Shown piece by piece: positions 51,555-61,866 of a stretch of DNA of 64,000 nucleotides. A model generated the notes under the pieces. It searched no databases and was not told the DNA's origin. It saw nothing but the letters and a program-made list of their open reading frames with translations. How positions within the stretch are numbered: position 1 is the first letter of the stretch; each line of letters begins with the position of its first letter. A program made the translations under genes and the position numbers. The stretch is taken from NCBI RefSeq assembly GCF_040564635.1, contig NZ_CP159837.1, forward strand, positions 4,575,001 through 4,639,000, read 5' to 3'. Origin of the DNA: Planktothricoides raciborskii GIHE-MW2. Its GTDB lineage: Bacteria > Cyanobacteriota > Cyanobacteriia > Cyanobacteriales > Laspinemataceae.

Positions 51555-52410
51555 TTTTATGTTCTTCCTGGGAAAACTTATTCAAAAAAATTATAAAAAT
51601 TATCAAAATTCTATGCCGTTAAGCCTATTTGAGTGAATCAGCTAAACTCTAGATTAATTCTATGGATTGGCGGCTGAATTATGGTCGAAGCATCGGCGTT
51701 TCTTCAAAAATCCACCTAGATTTAAGTATATCGCACTTATTATTTTAATTGTAGCAAATACAGCACATCCCAAAGGCGATGTCCCAGAGGCGATCGCTCC
51801 CTGATTTGACTGGTTTTAGTCGGCACTCTTTTATTCGGCACTCTTCTTAATAAATCTTTATATTCCTTTATATCTGGCTAAAATTTTTTCCCATCGAGCA
51901 TCGTCATCGAGCATCGTCATCGAGCATCGTCAATATTAGAGCGGAGCGTTGCGGATATCGCCTATGGTCAGCTTCCACGATTGCCAGAAAGCAAGGGTAT
52001 GACCAGTTTAACCATTTTTTGCCCGCGATCGATTGCCTGCAAACAACCCAGAGACTCACGAACCCCTAGTCGCATAGAAAAACAACAATGGTTTAACAAT
52101 CCGGTTGTTTACTTTAAAAACACTTCATAATTCTCTCAGTAATTTCACGGATAAACCCCTTAAATGTCCCTTTTGCCTGAATAGATCGAGCTCGTTTCCA
52201 GGCATTCAACTTTAACAACACTTCATATTTTTATCCGTACCCTCACCGATGACAAACCTATGGCCATGAGGAGATGATGGTTACAGAGTTAAAAATGATT
52301 TCTGCACAAAAAACCAACAGAAACATAAATTGACTGCTATTGAGTGCATCTAAAGTTGAATCGTTTAAATCAATAAATAAATCATCTAGAATGATCGAGG
52401 GGAGATAATA
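51555..52410. other. Long intergenic region
   Basis: Three 13-bp units CATCGAGCATCGT (51894-51932) and two 19-bp direct repeats, ACTTTAAAAACACTTCATA (52111) and ACTTTAACAACACTTCATA (52209), the latter in the upstream region of the PEP-CTERM gene. No protein gene with support was found in 850 bp. Confidence 0.55.
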
Positions 52411-53409
52411 ATGAAAGGTCTGAATCAAAAATTCCAACCAATTATTGCCACTAGCGAACAACTTTTTATCGGTGCCTCAGTAGCAGTTGGCATGAGTGCA
52501 GCAATTACTCTACCGGCAACCGCCGCTGGTTTAACTGGCGCTACAATTTCCGGCAATGACTACTACAAATATGATGTCAATGGTAGTCAAACCTATTTGA
52601 ATCAAAGCGCCAGTTTAGATAGTATTTTACAAGGAAATAGCAGCAACCCTGGTGGCAACATTGAGTTATTTGCCAGCAGTGAAAAGCAATCCGGTCTAAC
52701 TGCATTTATGTCCGGGCAAACCACGAGCATCAGTGGCAAAATTGGCGGGCAAACCCTGACTCTCAGCAGCTTAAATTTTAATGATTGGTTCTGGGATTGG
52801 GATCACAAAAAGATTGACACCAGCTATGGTGCTAATAATTTGGCGAATGAGTGGTTTGCAGAATTTTGGGACAAGGGAGCAACCGAAACTGTTAAAACCA
52901 AGGGGATATCGGTTAAACAAACTGTTAAAATTGGACCAAAAACGCAGAAGATTGACGTAGCTTTAACCGCTGCCGAAACTCGTAAATTTGCTTTTGATAA
53001 ATTCAACTCAATCGGCGGATTTGCTGGCTCCAGTGACCCCAATATCTCATATATCTACGAAGACAAGAATGATATTAACATTGGTTTAGCTGGTCACTAC
53101 GATCTGAAAGCTTTCTATACCCAAGATTCGCAATATGCCTGGTTAGCGCCATATCTTGTTGATGGTTTCCAAGCCAGTGAAGTGCTCAAGTACACCTATG
53201 GTGATACCACCGACTATCTTTACAGCTTTAACGCTACAAAATCTGGTTTATTAGAAACAGATGCCTGGTCGCACAATGGCAATTATGAAGTGAAGATTGC
53301 TGGTGCCATACAGTCCAAAGACGTTCCCGAACCGATTACTGGCTTAGTTGCTGCCGCTGGACTGGGAGGGGCTGCCCTGCGACGGATGAAGAAATCTCAG
53401 AAAAGCTAA
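52411..53409 (+). CDS. PEP-CTERM sorted extracellular protein
   Basis: A 332-residue protein with an N-terminal hydrophobic export segment ending near ATAAG and a C-terminal tripartite PEP-CTERM tail: VPEP, a hydrophobic stretch (ITGLVAAAGLGGAA) and basic residues (LRRMKKSQKS). Such proteins are cleaved by exosortase and displayed or released at the cell surface. The middle is beta-rich and Asn/Gly-rich. The start follows GGGGAGATAATA. Its specific role is unknown. Confidence 0.82.
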   Translation: MKGLNQKFQPIIATSEQLFIGASVAVGMSAAITLPATAAGLTGATISGNDYYKYDVNGSQTYLNQSASLDSILQGNSSNPGGNIELFASSEKQSGLTAFMSGQTTSISGKIGGQTLTLSSLNFNDWFWDWDHKKIDTSYGANNLANEWFAEFWDKGATETVKTKGISVKQTVKIGPKTQKIDVALTAAETRKFAFDKFNSIGGFAGSSDPNISYIYEDKNDINIGLAGHYDLKAFYTQDSQYAWLAPYLVDGFQASEVLKYTYGDTTDYLYSFNATKSGLLETDAWSHNGNYEVKIAGAIQSKDVPEPITGLVAAAGLGGAALRRMKKSQKS

Positions 53410-53716
53410 GTGAGTTGAAATATCGGGTAATACCGACAAAAATATCTACAAAAGTATCGACAAAAATATCGACAAAAATATCGACAAAAATTAAATTAGA
53501 ATTGGTTGGGGTGGGATGAAATCTCACCCTATTTTATTTTGGTTTATTTTGGTTTATTTTGGTTTATTTTGGCTTATTTTCCCGATCGCATTAGATAGTC
53601 GCCCAGAAATCAAACGCCGATAAAATAAAAATCAGAGCGCGATCAATGCCCTGATTCTTAAGAAAAAAATTGGATAATTGCTTTCAGAGAGAATCTCCGA
53701 ACTGGGTTAAACAGGT
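53410..53716. repeat. Intergenic tandem repeats
   Basis: ATATCGACAAAA units (53450-53488) and four GGTTTATTTT units (53540-53576). An AT-rich stretch with no gene. Confidence 0.75.
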
Positions 53717-53968
53717 TTAAAGAGCTTGTCGAGAAACATATTTTTCAAAGTTCGCCTGAGTCTGTTGTAACAACTGCTCTCGGCTATCTTTAGTTTGAAT
53801 TAAGGTGGGAATCAAGTTCCGGGCTTGTAAAGTCATGTGAAGCTGTAAGTGAGCCACATACTCACCGATATCTTCACGCATCAAACCAGCAGCTTGTTGA
53901 TTCAGTTGTGAAGTCAAAGTGTTCTCCATCCAAAGATTCTCGGCATTGGCAATATTTCTTTGAACCAT
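53717..53968 (-). CDS. Small unknown protein
   Basis: An 83-residue mostly helical protein (MVQRNIANAENLWMENTLTSQLNQQAAGLMRE... QTQANFEKYVSRQAL). No membrane segment or known motif recognised. Codon use and amino acid composition look like a real protein, but there is no strong ribosome-binding site. It could be a small cytosolic adaptor. Confidence 0.5.
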   Translation of the reverse strand: MVQRNIANAENLWMENTLTSQLNQQAAGLMREDIGEYVAHLQLHMTLQARNLIPTLIQTKDSREQLLQQTQANFEKYVSRQAL

Positions 53969-54647
53969 ACCATCTTTCGAGACATCAGGTTTTATTTTGT
54001 AATGAAGCTTAACGATTTACCCCAGGGTTTGTAAACAAATATGAAGGTTTCGGCCTGGGCGTTCGCGAAAGCGTGCCGGAGGCATCTTGCCCTTGCGCCC
54101 TGGGGAAATTAGTCAGCACCCCCGTGGTGGCGGGGTGCTGCCCCCAGGTTTTCTGGCGGAATTTTAATGAGTCTTATGGAGCGGTTAGAAACCGGGTTTC
54201 TTAATTTAAGTTTTGGCTGGGTGACAAGAGTTATCGCAGAAACCCGGTTTCTTGTTCCTGGGATACATAAACCTGGGTCACAGAAACCGGGTAATTAACG
54301 TTAACCTTTGCCACCAACCAACAACTCTTATAGAAACCCGGTTTCTGGGAAAGCCGAAGTCAAGTAGCCCCAAGAGAGAAGGAAAATTGACCGCAGCGGG
54401 TTAGAGCCAAATTCAGAGCCAAATTCAGAGCCAAATTCAGAGCCAAATTCCGATAGCAACCTATCGCTAAACTGTAGCTGAAAAGCTGCTTTGCGCTCTT
54501 CCAGAGCGACACCGGGTTTGTCTTTCAGTAGCCTCTATATTTTGTGGTCTAAGAAAGCCACGAAGAAAGCAATAAAGAAAGCCACAAAGAAAGCAACCCG
54601 GTTTCTAGAATAATTAACTTAGTTGAGAACAGAGCAGTGCCTTGTCC
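53969..54647. repeat. Long repeat-rich intergenic region
   Basis: A GCGTTCGCGAAAGCGTGCC element (54060-54080), five GAAACC palindromes (about 54187-54345 and one at 54600), four AGAGCCAAATTC units (54403-54450) and AAAGAAAGC(A/C)A units (54550-54595). No gene seen. Confidence 0.78.
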
Positions 54648-55670
54648 TTACTTTTGACATAACAACAAACCAAACCATTCTTTGGGATCTGTCCAAGCTT
54701 TGACTAATTTTAGTCCCCGGTCTTTTAAATATTCTTGCTTGTGGGCAAAATCAAATTTACGAGAAATTTCCGTTAAGATACTTTCTCCGGCAGAAAACTG
54801 AACGGTAAAGTCCAGTTTTTCCAGCCGAACTTGATGAGATTTATGACAATTTAAGTACATTTCAATCTGAGATGCTTCTTGATTGTAAATGGCTTCATGG
54901 CTAAATAGATTTAGATTAAAATTCCCCCCAAAGCGCCAGTTTAAATGGGAGAGCATATTCAGATTGAATTCGGCGGTGACTCCTTGGGCATCGTTATAGG
55001 CGGGTTCGAGAATATGATGCGGTTTTTGTAAGTCAACCCCCAATAAAAAGTAATCTTCTTCTCGCAAAGCGATATGAATTTCTTCAAAAAAGCGATCGCA
55101 CTCTTCGGGAGTAAAATTCCCTAAACTGCTGCCCAAAAATATAATCACTCGCGATGCAAATTTGGTGGGAGGAAGATGTAGCAGGGCTTGTTCATAAGTG
55201 CCGACTAAACCGCGAATGTGTAATCCCGGATATTCTTGCGCTAACTGTTTGGCACTGGCTTCGAGAATGCCCCCACTGACATCAATGGGGACATACATTG
55301 ATGGATGTCCTAATCCTTGATAAGCGTCTAATAATAGACGAGTTTTGCTGGAACTGCCACTACCTAGTTCTACTAATTCACTCGGCCCGGTGATCTGGGC
55401 AATTTCCCCCGCATATTGGGCGAGAATTGCCGCTTCGGTGCGAGTGGGATAATATTCGGGCAACTCACAAATTTGTTCAAATAAATCTGACCCGCGATCG
55501 TCGTAAAAGTATTTGGGGGGTATCGATTTAGGGTTTTGGGTCAGTCCCCAAACGATATCTTCACCATGATTGCTGGTGATTTCGGCAGCGGATGGGCGAT
55601 CGCTGGCGATTCTCACAATCTCTAAAGGGTTTGCTTTTAATACATTCAAGGGGGCTGTTACGGGAATCAT
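54648..55670 (-). CDS. egtD: L-histidine N-alpha-methyltransferase EgtD
   Basis: A 340-residue SAM-dependent methyltransferase. IPPKYFYDDRGSDLFEQICELPEYYPTR near the N terminus, VELGSGSSSKTRLLLDAY (SAM site) and FLGSSLGNFTPEE match EgtD, which trimethylates histidine to hercynine, the first step of ergothioneine synthesis. The start is ATG 55670; a longer frame upstream adds atypical sequence. The partner EgtB is not adjacent in this window. Confidence 0.88.
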   Translation of the reverse strand: MIPVTAPLNVLKANPLEIVRIASDRPSAAEITSNHGEDIVWGLTQNPKSIPPKYFYDDRGSDLFEQICELPEYYPTRTEAAILAQYAGEIAQITGPSELVELGSGSSSKTRLLLDAYQGLGHPSMYVPIDVSGGILEASAKQLAQEYPGLHIRGLVGTYEQALLHLPPTKFASRVIIFLGSSLGNFTPEECDRFFEEIHIALREEDYFLLGVDLQKPHHILEPAYNDAQGVTAEFNLNMLSHLNWRFGGNFNLNLFSHEAIYNQEASQIEMYLNCHKSHQVRLEKLDFTVQFSAGESILTEISRKFDFAHKQEYLKDRGLKLVKAWTDPKEWFGLLLCQK

Positions 55671-56130
55671 GGGGTTAAATTTAATCTCAATGAAATTTAT
55701 TCGCAAGGGAGGTTTAGTTCACTTCAGACTCGTTTTGAGTCAATCTGAAATCTGAAAAACACGGGCTTATTGCTCAGAGTGGTAATTTTATCAATAATTG
55801 GGGACTAATTGGGAACTGCTGACATAAAATTTCTGCATCAAGCGAGAAATTCCACCCCGGACAGTCGATTCAGCCCTGTCGATCCAGCCGGGGTGATTTC
55901 GGGCATTTCCGCCCAGCCTGGGCTGTTAAGTGTAAATTCTTATCAACCGCTGATTAAGCACCAGGGCATATTGTATAAATATTGTATGATTTGGGGATGG
56001 GGAAAGTTTTTGCGGAATTTTGTGGGGACAAGTAAAGGGGACAAGTAAAGGGGACAAGTAAAGGGGACAAGTAAAGGAGACAAGTAAAGGGGACAAGTAA
56101 AATAGAGGAGAGAACAACGGAGAAAATGTT
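55671..56130. repeat. Divergent region with a 13-bp tandem array
   Basis: Six copies of GGGGACAAGTAAA (one with a single change) occupy 56024-56101 directly upstream of the DUF4058 gene. The remainder (55671-56023) shows CCCCGG-type dyads around 55855-55925 and no gene. Confidence 0.85.
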
Positions 56131-56958
56131 ATGCCGAATAATCCTTTTCCCGGAATGAACCCATATCTGGAACATCCAGAACTCTGGCCGGGAATTCATT
56201 TATTACTGATTGGTCAGTTAACTCAGGTTCTAGCACCCCAACTGCGTCCTAAATATCGAGTGGCGGTTGAGGTGAGAATGTATGAAGATATTGACGAGCG
56301 ATCGCTTGTAGGGTGCGTTAGCGGTAGCGTAACGCACCAATGTGGTATTCCAGATTTAGCGGTGAAAAGGGTTCAAACAACGGCCAAACAGCCTGCAAGT
56401 AATGTGGCTGTTGCCCCATCTCCCACAAAGCTACAAAAAGTGGCAGTTCCCGTTCCCGAAACCATTAAACAAGGGTATTTAGAAATCCGAGAAGTAGCGA
56501 CCCAGGAAGTAATCACCGCCATTGAAATCCTTTCTCCGGTGAATAAACGCCCAGGGGAGGGACGAGAAAAATATCAAATTAAAAGAAATAAAATATTCAG
56601 CAGTGCCACTCATTTAGTGGAAATTGATTTATTGCGGCGGGGAGAACCGATGCCGGTTTATGGGAATAATCTTGAGAGTCACTATCGAATTTTAGTTAGT
56701 CGCAGCGACTGTCGTCCAGAAGCCGATTTATATAGTTTTAATTTGCCCGATCCAATTCCGTCATTTCCTCTACCCCTGAAGGCAGAAGATAGTGAACCAA
56801 GGATCGATTTACAAGCATTGTTGAATCAGATTTACGATACAGGAAGTTACGATATGGCGATCGATTATACCCAAGCACCTGTACCGCCATTATTAGAAGC
56901 AGAAAAGCTTTGGGCTGAAGATTTGTTAAAATCCCAACAATTGATAATTGATAATTGA
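56131..56958 (+). CDS. DUF4058 family protein with in-frame palindrome
   Basis: A 275-residue protein. MPNNPFPGMNPYLEHPELWPGIHL and LEIREVATQEVITAIEILSPVNKRPGEGREKYQ are the DUF4058 signature; such proteins are abundant in cyanobacteria and of unknown function, with a hint of a nuclease-like core (E-I-L-S-P-V-N-K). Between DERSLVG and IPDLAV a segment CVSGSVTHQCG is encoded by a TAGGGTGCGTTAGCGG palindrome; other family members lack it. The frame is kept, so the protein may still function. Confidence 0.83.
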   Translation: MPNNPFPGMNPYLEHPELWPGIHLLLIGQLTQVLAPQLRPKYRVAVEVRMYEDIDERSLVGCVSGSVTHQCGIPDLAVKRVQTTAKQPASNVAVAPSPTKLQKVAVPVPETIKQGYLEIREVATQEVITAIEILSPVNKRPGEGREKYQIKRNKIFSSATHLVEIDLLRRGEPMPVYGNNLESHYRILVSRSDCRPEADLYSFNLPDPIPSFPLPLKAEDSEPRIDLQALLNQIYDTGSYDMAIDYTQAPVPPLLEAEKLWAEDLLKSQQLIIDN

Positions 56959-57094
56959 TAATTGATAATTAAGTATATTAACTATCAACCATCAACCATC
57001 AACCATCAACTATCAACCATAGAATCTCTACCCATCAACCATCAACTATCAACTATCAACCATAGAATCCCTACCCATCAACTATCAATAATTG
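56959..57094. repeat. ATTGATAA and CAACCAT arrays
   Basis: ATTGATA units at 56941-56970 and (CAACTAT/CAACCAT) units to 57085, between the convergent DUF4058 and panD genes. The stop of DUF4058 lies inside the first array. Confidence 0.8.
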
Positions 57095-57574
57095 TTAATT
57101 ATCTGCGGAAAGAGGCTGATTTAACGGCCCATTCACCCAATTGGTTGGCGCGATCGCACTCTGGGCAGAGCGAAATTCAACGTAACCTTCGGCGGGAATT
57201 AGCTGTTGATAAAGAAATTCTTGACAGCGGTTGTGTTCGTCGGCAATAATCACTCTGGCAGTATGTCCATGAAGCAGCACTTCATCGCGATCGCACTCTT
57301 GATAAGCGGCAATAATCACCGCATCTCCAGGATTACATAAATGAGCCGCCGCGCCATTAATACAAACCATACCGCTGCCCGGTTCTCCCGGTAACACATA
57401 AGTGGACAAACGCTGACCATTGTTCACATTCCAAATGCAGACCTCCTCTAAAGGTAAAATCCCCACTTTTTCAATTAATTCCCGGTCAATGGTGACACTG
57501 CCCATGTATTCTATATTTGCCTCAGTCACCCGCACCCGATGCAATTTAGCGTGCATCAGCTTAATTTTAGACAT
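57095..57574 (-). CDS. panD: Aspartate 1-decarboxylase PanD
   Basis: A 159-residue pyruvoyl-type enzyme. The self-cleavage pair Gly25-Ser26 (EYMGSVTID) forms the pyruvoyl group; [17 protein letters not shown] and [20 protein letters not shown] are conserved. It makes beta-alanine for pantothenate/CoA. It is about 30 residues longer than the usual 127, with a C-terminal extension ([19 protein letters not shown]...) of unknown importance. Confidence 0.93.
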   Translation of the reverse strand: MSKIKLMHAKLHRVRVTEANIEYMGSVTIDRELIEKVGILPLEEVCIWNVNNGQRLSTYVLPGEPGSGMVCINGAAAHLCNPGDAVIIAAYQECDRDEVLLHGHTARVIIADEHNRCQEFLYQQLIPAEGYVEFRSAQSAIAPTNWVNGPLNQPLSADN

Positions 57575-57825
57575 TTATTGCTCCCGAAATCAGTCCACGA
57601 TCAGTGATAAGAATTACCAGATAAAACTCAGGAAAAAATCGATCGACTATTCATAGATAGTTGTTGTAGACAATAACATAGATGTTTGGAGACATTTCTC
57701 TGATTTCACCATTTGCCCAAAATTTAAATGAGATATTTTTTCAGGATTTCTCTAAAAATCCCTAGCTTTTTGGCAAAGCTGGGGATGGACAGCTTTTAAT
57801 CACAGTGATTAACTTTTAGGTTATC

Positions 57826-60800
57826 TTAAATCATCTGACTAGATCCAGACAAGCAAGTGAGCAATCGCGGACAAACCTCAATTAATTGCTCAAATTTGTT
57901 TCTCCCCAAGGTCAATAAAATCGTGTCAGTTTCCGCCACCACCGTCATCAGAAGGGGTTCATCTTGTAAAAGCGCCATCTCACCGATACATTGAGTCGGC
58001 ATCACTTGGGCTGTTGCTAGGGAAGAATCGGGCTTCTCTGAGATTAAAAGAAGACTGCCCTGATAGACAATGTACATTTTGTTGAGGATTTGTCCGGGAT
58101 GACAAATCTGTGTCCCTGACGGAAATTCTTCTCTGGTCAAAGATCGGTGAATCAGTAACAGTTCGTCCAGGAAAAGGCGACTAAACAACAGAACAGTCTT
58201 GAGAAATAAAACTCGATTGATGAAAAAATCAATGGCCGCTTCCGGTGGTTGGGGTGCAGAGGTGACATAACCGAGGACATCTTGGACTAAAGAATCGCTA
58301 AATGTATCCTGCTGCTGGATATCCGGTAGGTTCTGGACAATAAATTCTGGGTTGGCCATTAATAAAGCGCCAATCATAATCCAGCGATCGCCTGATTTGA
58401 GGATTTCCAGCCAGTGTAGGGGCGTAAGCCTTACGCCCTGATCGCTAATTCCTGGGGATTTTACTGGCTTCGGTTCTTCTGTATCCAGTTGTTCTAATAA
58501 GGGAATAATCGGCAGGACAAAGCGGCGATGTCGCCCAGAGGCTAAGGCTTCTACGGCGGCGGCTTTAGCCCGCACATCGGTTTTATGGAGGATTTGCCGC
58601 ACATAACTGAAAGTTCCCGAATGGTCGAGACAAGAAAGCACATAGAGTACCCGATGGGTGAGTCGGTGGTGGTAATCTTTAATGGCAATCTCCAAGGGTT
58701 GACCAGTAAGATTGGGGTTGCCCCTTAGATTTTGGTTAGACTGCTGCCATTGAATCGTGCGACCCACCAGACGATAATCTGACTTGAAATACTCATAGAG
58801 GATATCTTCCGCATGGGTAGTCCCCACTTTGGCGATCGCGGAAATAGCCGCTTCCACCACTTCTAATCGCGGTGACTGCAACAAATCCTGTGCCAAAGGT
58901 AAGCTGGCTTCCCCATACCTCGCCAGGGCTTCAGCGGCTTGTAGTCTGACCGCCAAATTGCGATGTTTTAAACCCGTCACCACCTGATCGATCGCTTGGG
59001 GAGAATGCAGCACCCCTAAAAGATTAAAAGCTGCTGCCTGCACTAAACTATTGCGACTATTTAATTGCTGCACCGCCAAATCCGCTAGGTAGGTATCTTC
59101 TGGCAATGCCAATTCAGACAAAACTTCCAAGCCGTCCCGTTTCACTCCATCGCTGGCATCTTTGATAATTTGAATCAGTAACGGAATCAAAGCTCGATTT
59201 TTGGTGCTTCTAATTGCCCGAATCACCGTGATTTGAGTTAAGCTATCGAGTTTTGACCCCCAAACCCGTTCGCAGACCGCTTGAATTTCAGGATTCTGGT
59301 TGCCGCCCCTTTCTAGGTTTTGAACCGTGGCGGCTAAACAAACCAAGGCTTGAATTTGGGATTTTTCCCGCAGGACTTGGCGGAGTTGGTTTTCTGATTG
59401 CGGGCTGTGGTTGGCTTCAGAGATCGTGGCAATAGTTTTGAGGGGAGTATTCCGCAAAATGCGGCGGATTTCGCTGTTAGTTAAAGATTGCTGACTGGCG
59501 ATTAAGGCTTCTAGGGCAATAAGTTGCAAGGGAAAATTATCGCAGGTGAGCAGACTGCCTAGGTAACGGCTAATATCTGGGTGCCGGACACTGAGGAATT
59601 TGACGATCGCCCGTCGGGCGATCGCATCTCCTTGAGAGATCAACTCATCCACTTGTTCTAATACTTGGCTGGGATTATCTAAGCGACTGGCTAATTCTAA
59701 CCCTAAAATCCTTCGGTCAAAATGAGGACTACTGAGCAGTTCGCGGACTTCTGATAAATACTTCGCCGGTAACTGCGTCAGTCCATCTCCGAGATCGTCG
59801 AGTTTGATCGATTCTGAACGTAGCAAGGTCAATAAAGACTGTAAATAACTCTTGCCCAGTTGGTAGCGCACCCCCAGAAATAAGCCACTGAGGGTAAGAC
59901 CCAGCACGGTGATTTGGAATGGGTTGAGCAATGATTGGCAGATCCAAAGCAGTCCCCCGGCAAAACTCAGACCCATGCCACTAAATAACCCTTCGTTGAG
60001 GGCGCGAATTCTGCCCACAAAACGGTAGGGGACCGCGTTGTAATTTAAGGTATAGATCGGCTTGTTGATGCTAAATTCCAGGGGTTCTTTGTTGACATGA
60101 GAGGCGATCGCCGCCGGTAAACGAAAATTAATCGCTAATCCCAAAAAAGATAATACCGTTGTCAGGGGATAAGCTAAATTCATTGGCCCGACTCCCAGAC
60201 GTTGGACTAATGGCTGAGTAAAGAAGTAGAGCACCAAAAACTGCACCAGATTATTAATAATCCGCATCTGACCCATAAAAGCGGTGAGTTTTTGCTCGTC
60301 AGGAAATGAAGTAGAGTAAATGCTGAAAAACTGAAACTCCGAAATCGTGGCGAGGATAATCACCAAAAAGGCACTGGTGGCTAAATAAATAATGATGGGA
60401 TAGCGTTTAACTAAATTGGGAAAGGTTTTTAACTCAGCCAGAAATCCTCCCTGGGTATCTTTATATTTATTTCCCCCCCCTAAAAAAAAATTGAACTGCT
60501 GAAAGGAATTGTCCAGATAAGCGAGTTGAGCGATCGCGATCGCGCAGACCACCGGAACAGCCAACAAGATATCCTCGGTGCTGAAATATTTTGCCAGCAA
60601 ACTGGTCATTCCCCCACCGATCAATCCCCCAGCGGCCATCGCCATCGCCAAAAAACTGGCATAACGTTTATAATCCAGAGTATTAAAATAGTCAGAGACT
60701 AAGCTGGGAAATAAAATATCCGTGTGCATTTCCCACTGGAAATAAAAGCCAATAAACATCACATAGTACAGAGACAAACCTCCAACTTCTGCCCCAACCC

Positions 60801-61116
60801 CCGCATTCAGCAAGAAGCGCAGCAGCAATGAAAATACCATTGTAAACAGCAGCATATAGCGAAATAACTGCGCCCGGTTAAAACGGTCAACCACTTGAGA
60901 AAACCAGCCATAAATAGGAATGGATAATACACCCATCAAAATGTAGGAAAAAGGCAGATTTTCTGGGCCAGCATGAGTTAAGAATAAAGAACTACCCACG
61001 GTAAAACCCAGACCATTCAGGGTCATAATCGATGCGGCGATCGACAGAAACAGAATCAGCAGTCGATTTTTCTGATTTATACTGCTTTCTCTGGGTTTAA
61101 ATAGGCGGTTCTGCAT
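57826..61116 (-). CDS. MFS/ATP-ADP-carrier-like transporter fused to HEAT repeats and a cNMP-binding domain
   Basis: A 1096-residue protein. Residues 20-430 contain about 11-12 hydrophobic segments (FLSIAASIMTLNGLGFTVGS...) resembling MFS or nucleotide-carrier transporters. A helical HEAT-like solenoid covers about 450-850 (LVQAAAFNLLGVLHSPQAIDQVV, LAVRLQAAEALARYGEASL). The C terminus (about 960-1090) is a cyclic-nucleotide-binding domain (CHPGQILNKMYIVYQGSLLL, IGEMALLQDEPLLMTVVA). The last domain could let cAMP regulate transport. A 22-bp palindrome lies in frame near 58418-58439 (residues GVRLTPL). Confidence 0.83.
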   Translation of the reverse strand: MQNRLFKPRESSINQKNRLLILFLSIAASIMTLNGLGFTVGSSLFLTHAGPENLPFSYILMGVLSIPIYGWFSQVVDRFNRAQLFRYMLLFTMVFSLLLRFLLNAGVGAEVGGLSLYYVMFIGFYFQWEMHTDILFPSLVSDYFNTLDYKRYASFLAMAMAAGGLIGGGMTSLLAKYFSTEDILLAVPVVCAIAIAQLAYLDNSFQQFNFFLGGGNKYKDTQGGFLAELKTFPNLVKRYPIIIYLATSAFLVIILATISEFQFFSIYSTSFPDEQKLTAFMGQMRIINNLVQFLVLYFFTQPLVQRLGVGPMNLAYPLTTVLSFLGLAINFRLPAAIASHVNKEPLEFSINKPIYTLNYNAVPYRFVGRIRALNEGLFSGMGLSFAGGLLWICQSLLNPFQITVLGLTLSGLFLGVRYQLGKSYLQSLLTLLRSESIKLDDLGDGLTQLPAKYLSEVRELLSSPHFDRRILGLELASRLDNPSQVLEQVDELISQGDAIARRAIVKFLSVRHPDISRYLGSLLTCDNFPLQLIALEALIASQQSLTNSEIRRILRNTPLKTIATISEANHSPQSENQLRQVLREKSQIQALVCLAATVQNLERGGNQNPEIQAVCERVWGSKLDSLTQITVIRAIRSTKNRALIPLLIQIIKDASDGVKRDGLEVLSELALPEDTYLADLAVQQLNSRNSLVQAAAFNLLGVLHSPQAIDQVVTGLKHRNLAVRLQAAEALARYGEASLPLAQDLLQSPRLEVVEAAISAIAKVGTTHAEDILYEYFKSDYRLVGRTIQWQQSNQNLRGNPNLTGQPLEIAIKDYHHRLTHRVLYVLSCLDHSGTFSYVRQILHKTDVRAKAAAVEALASGRHRRFVLPIIPLLEQLDTEEPKPVKSPGISDQGVRLTPLHWLEILKSGDRWIMIGALLMANPEFIVQNLPDIQQQDTFSDSLVQDVLGYVTSAPQPPEAAIDFFINRVLFLKTVLLFSRLFLDELLLIHRSLTREEFPSGTQICHPGQILNKMYIVYQGSLLLISEKPDSSLATAQVMPTQCIGEMALLQDEPLLMTVVAETDTILLTLGRNKFEQLIEVCPRLLTCLSGSSQMI
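58418..58439. repeat. Palindrome within the transporter/cNMP gene
   Basis: AGGGGCGTAAG and CTTACGCCCT form an in-frame palindrome encoding QGVRLTPL. It is of the TAGGGG...CCCT class found in intergenic regions here. Confidence 0.8.
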
Positions 61117-61866
61117 ATAGTTGACTATGTGATTGTTGTATGGCGATAAAATTTTACTATCAAAAGCCGGAAAAACTTATCGGCGATATTGCTCCGCAAA
61201 GATCCTGCGCGTTCGCGCTCTTTGCCAGCCTAATTTGATAGTTAGCAAAACAGCTTTTTCGAGCATCATCCGCGATCGCCTCAGCTATAAATGTCCCGTG
61301 GCAAGGTGACTCTTTTGGTAATCTGAAATAAACGGGCGAAGCATTCGGGTAATTGCCTTAACTGTTACAAGGGATAATTAACTGCCCTTAGGCGAAGCCT
61401 TCTCGAAGAGTATGCTTCGCCCCCACCCGATGATTTTTTTTCATATTGTAATTCTATTTACCGAGTTGTCAAGTTGACTGGGCATCAAATTAGACACTCC
61501 TGGCATAATTCAGGAGCAATCCCCCCCTAAACCCCCTTGGCAGCGCCACTCGGAGCGATGATAATTTTGCCCTCTTGTCTATTAAATTTATCTCCTGGGG
61601 AATCCGTACCGCAAATCTGACTGATATTGATGTTTTCATCTGGGTAAAATTGTCCTCTAGGCTGCCCATTTTTCCGCAAGATTCGGTAAGTTGACCATAA
61701 ACGCCATGAATGATTGACCTTGGGCGGCAAAATTTTTCACCATAGAGACTTAAAATCATCAAAAATTAAGAAAAAGTAAAAATATAATAGTGGCCAATTT
61801 TTAGCTAAAATTTAGGATATAATAGGGAAAGATGTCCCTAGGAAAACATGACTGAGGGAAAACACT
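61117..61866. other. Intergenic region with a degenerate hairpin element
   Basis: An element at 61334-61424 starts GGGCGAAGCATTCGG and ends ATGCTTCGCCC, related to the 81-bp units at 49.7 kb but with a different inner part. A remaining open frame (61490-61762, minus) has no family similarity and is not called. A ribosome-binding site (TGAGGGAAAA) precedes the PEBP gene. Confidence 0.5.

Noticed and set aside
61490-61762. 90-codon minus-strand frame
   Set aside because: Unusual composition, no motif and no context; more likely chance.
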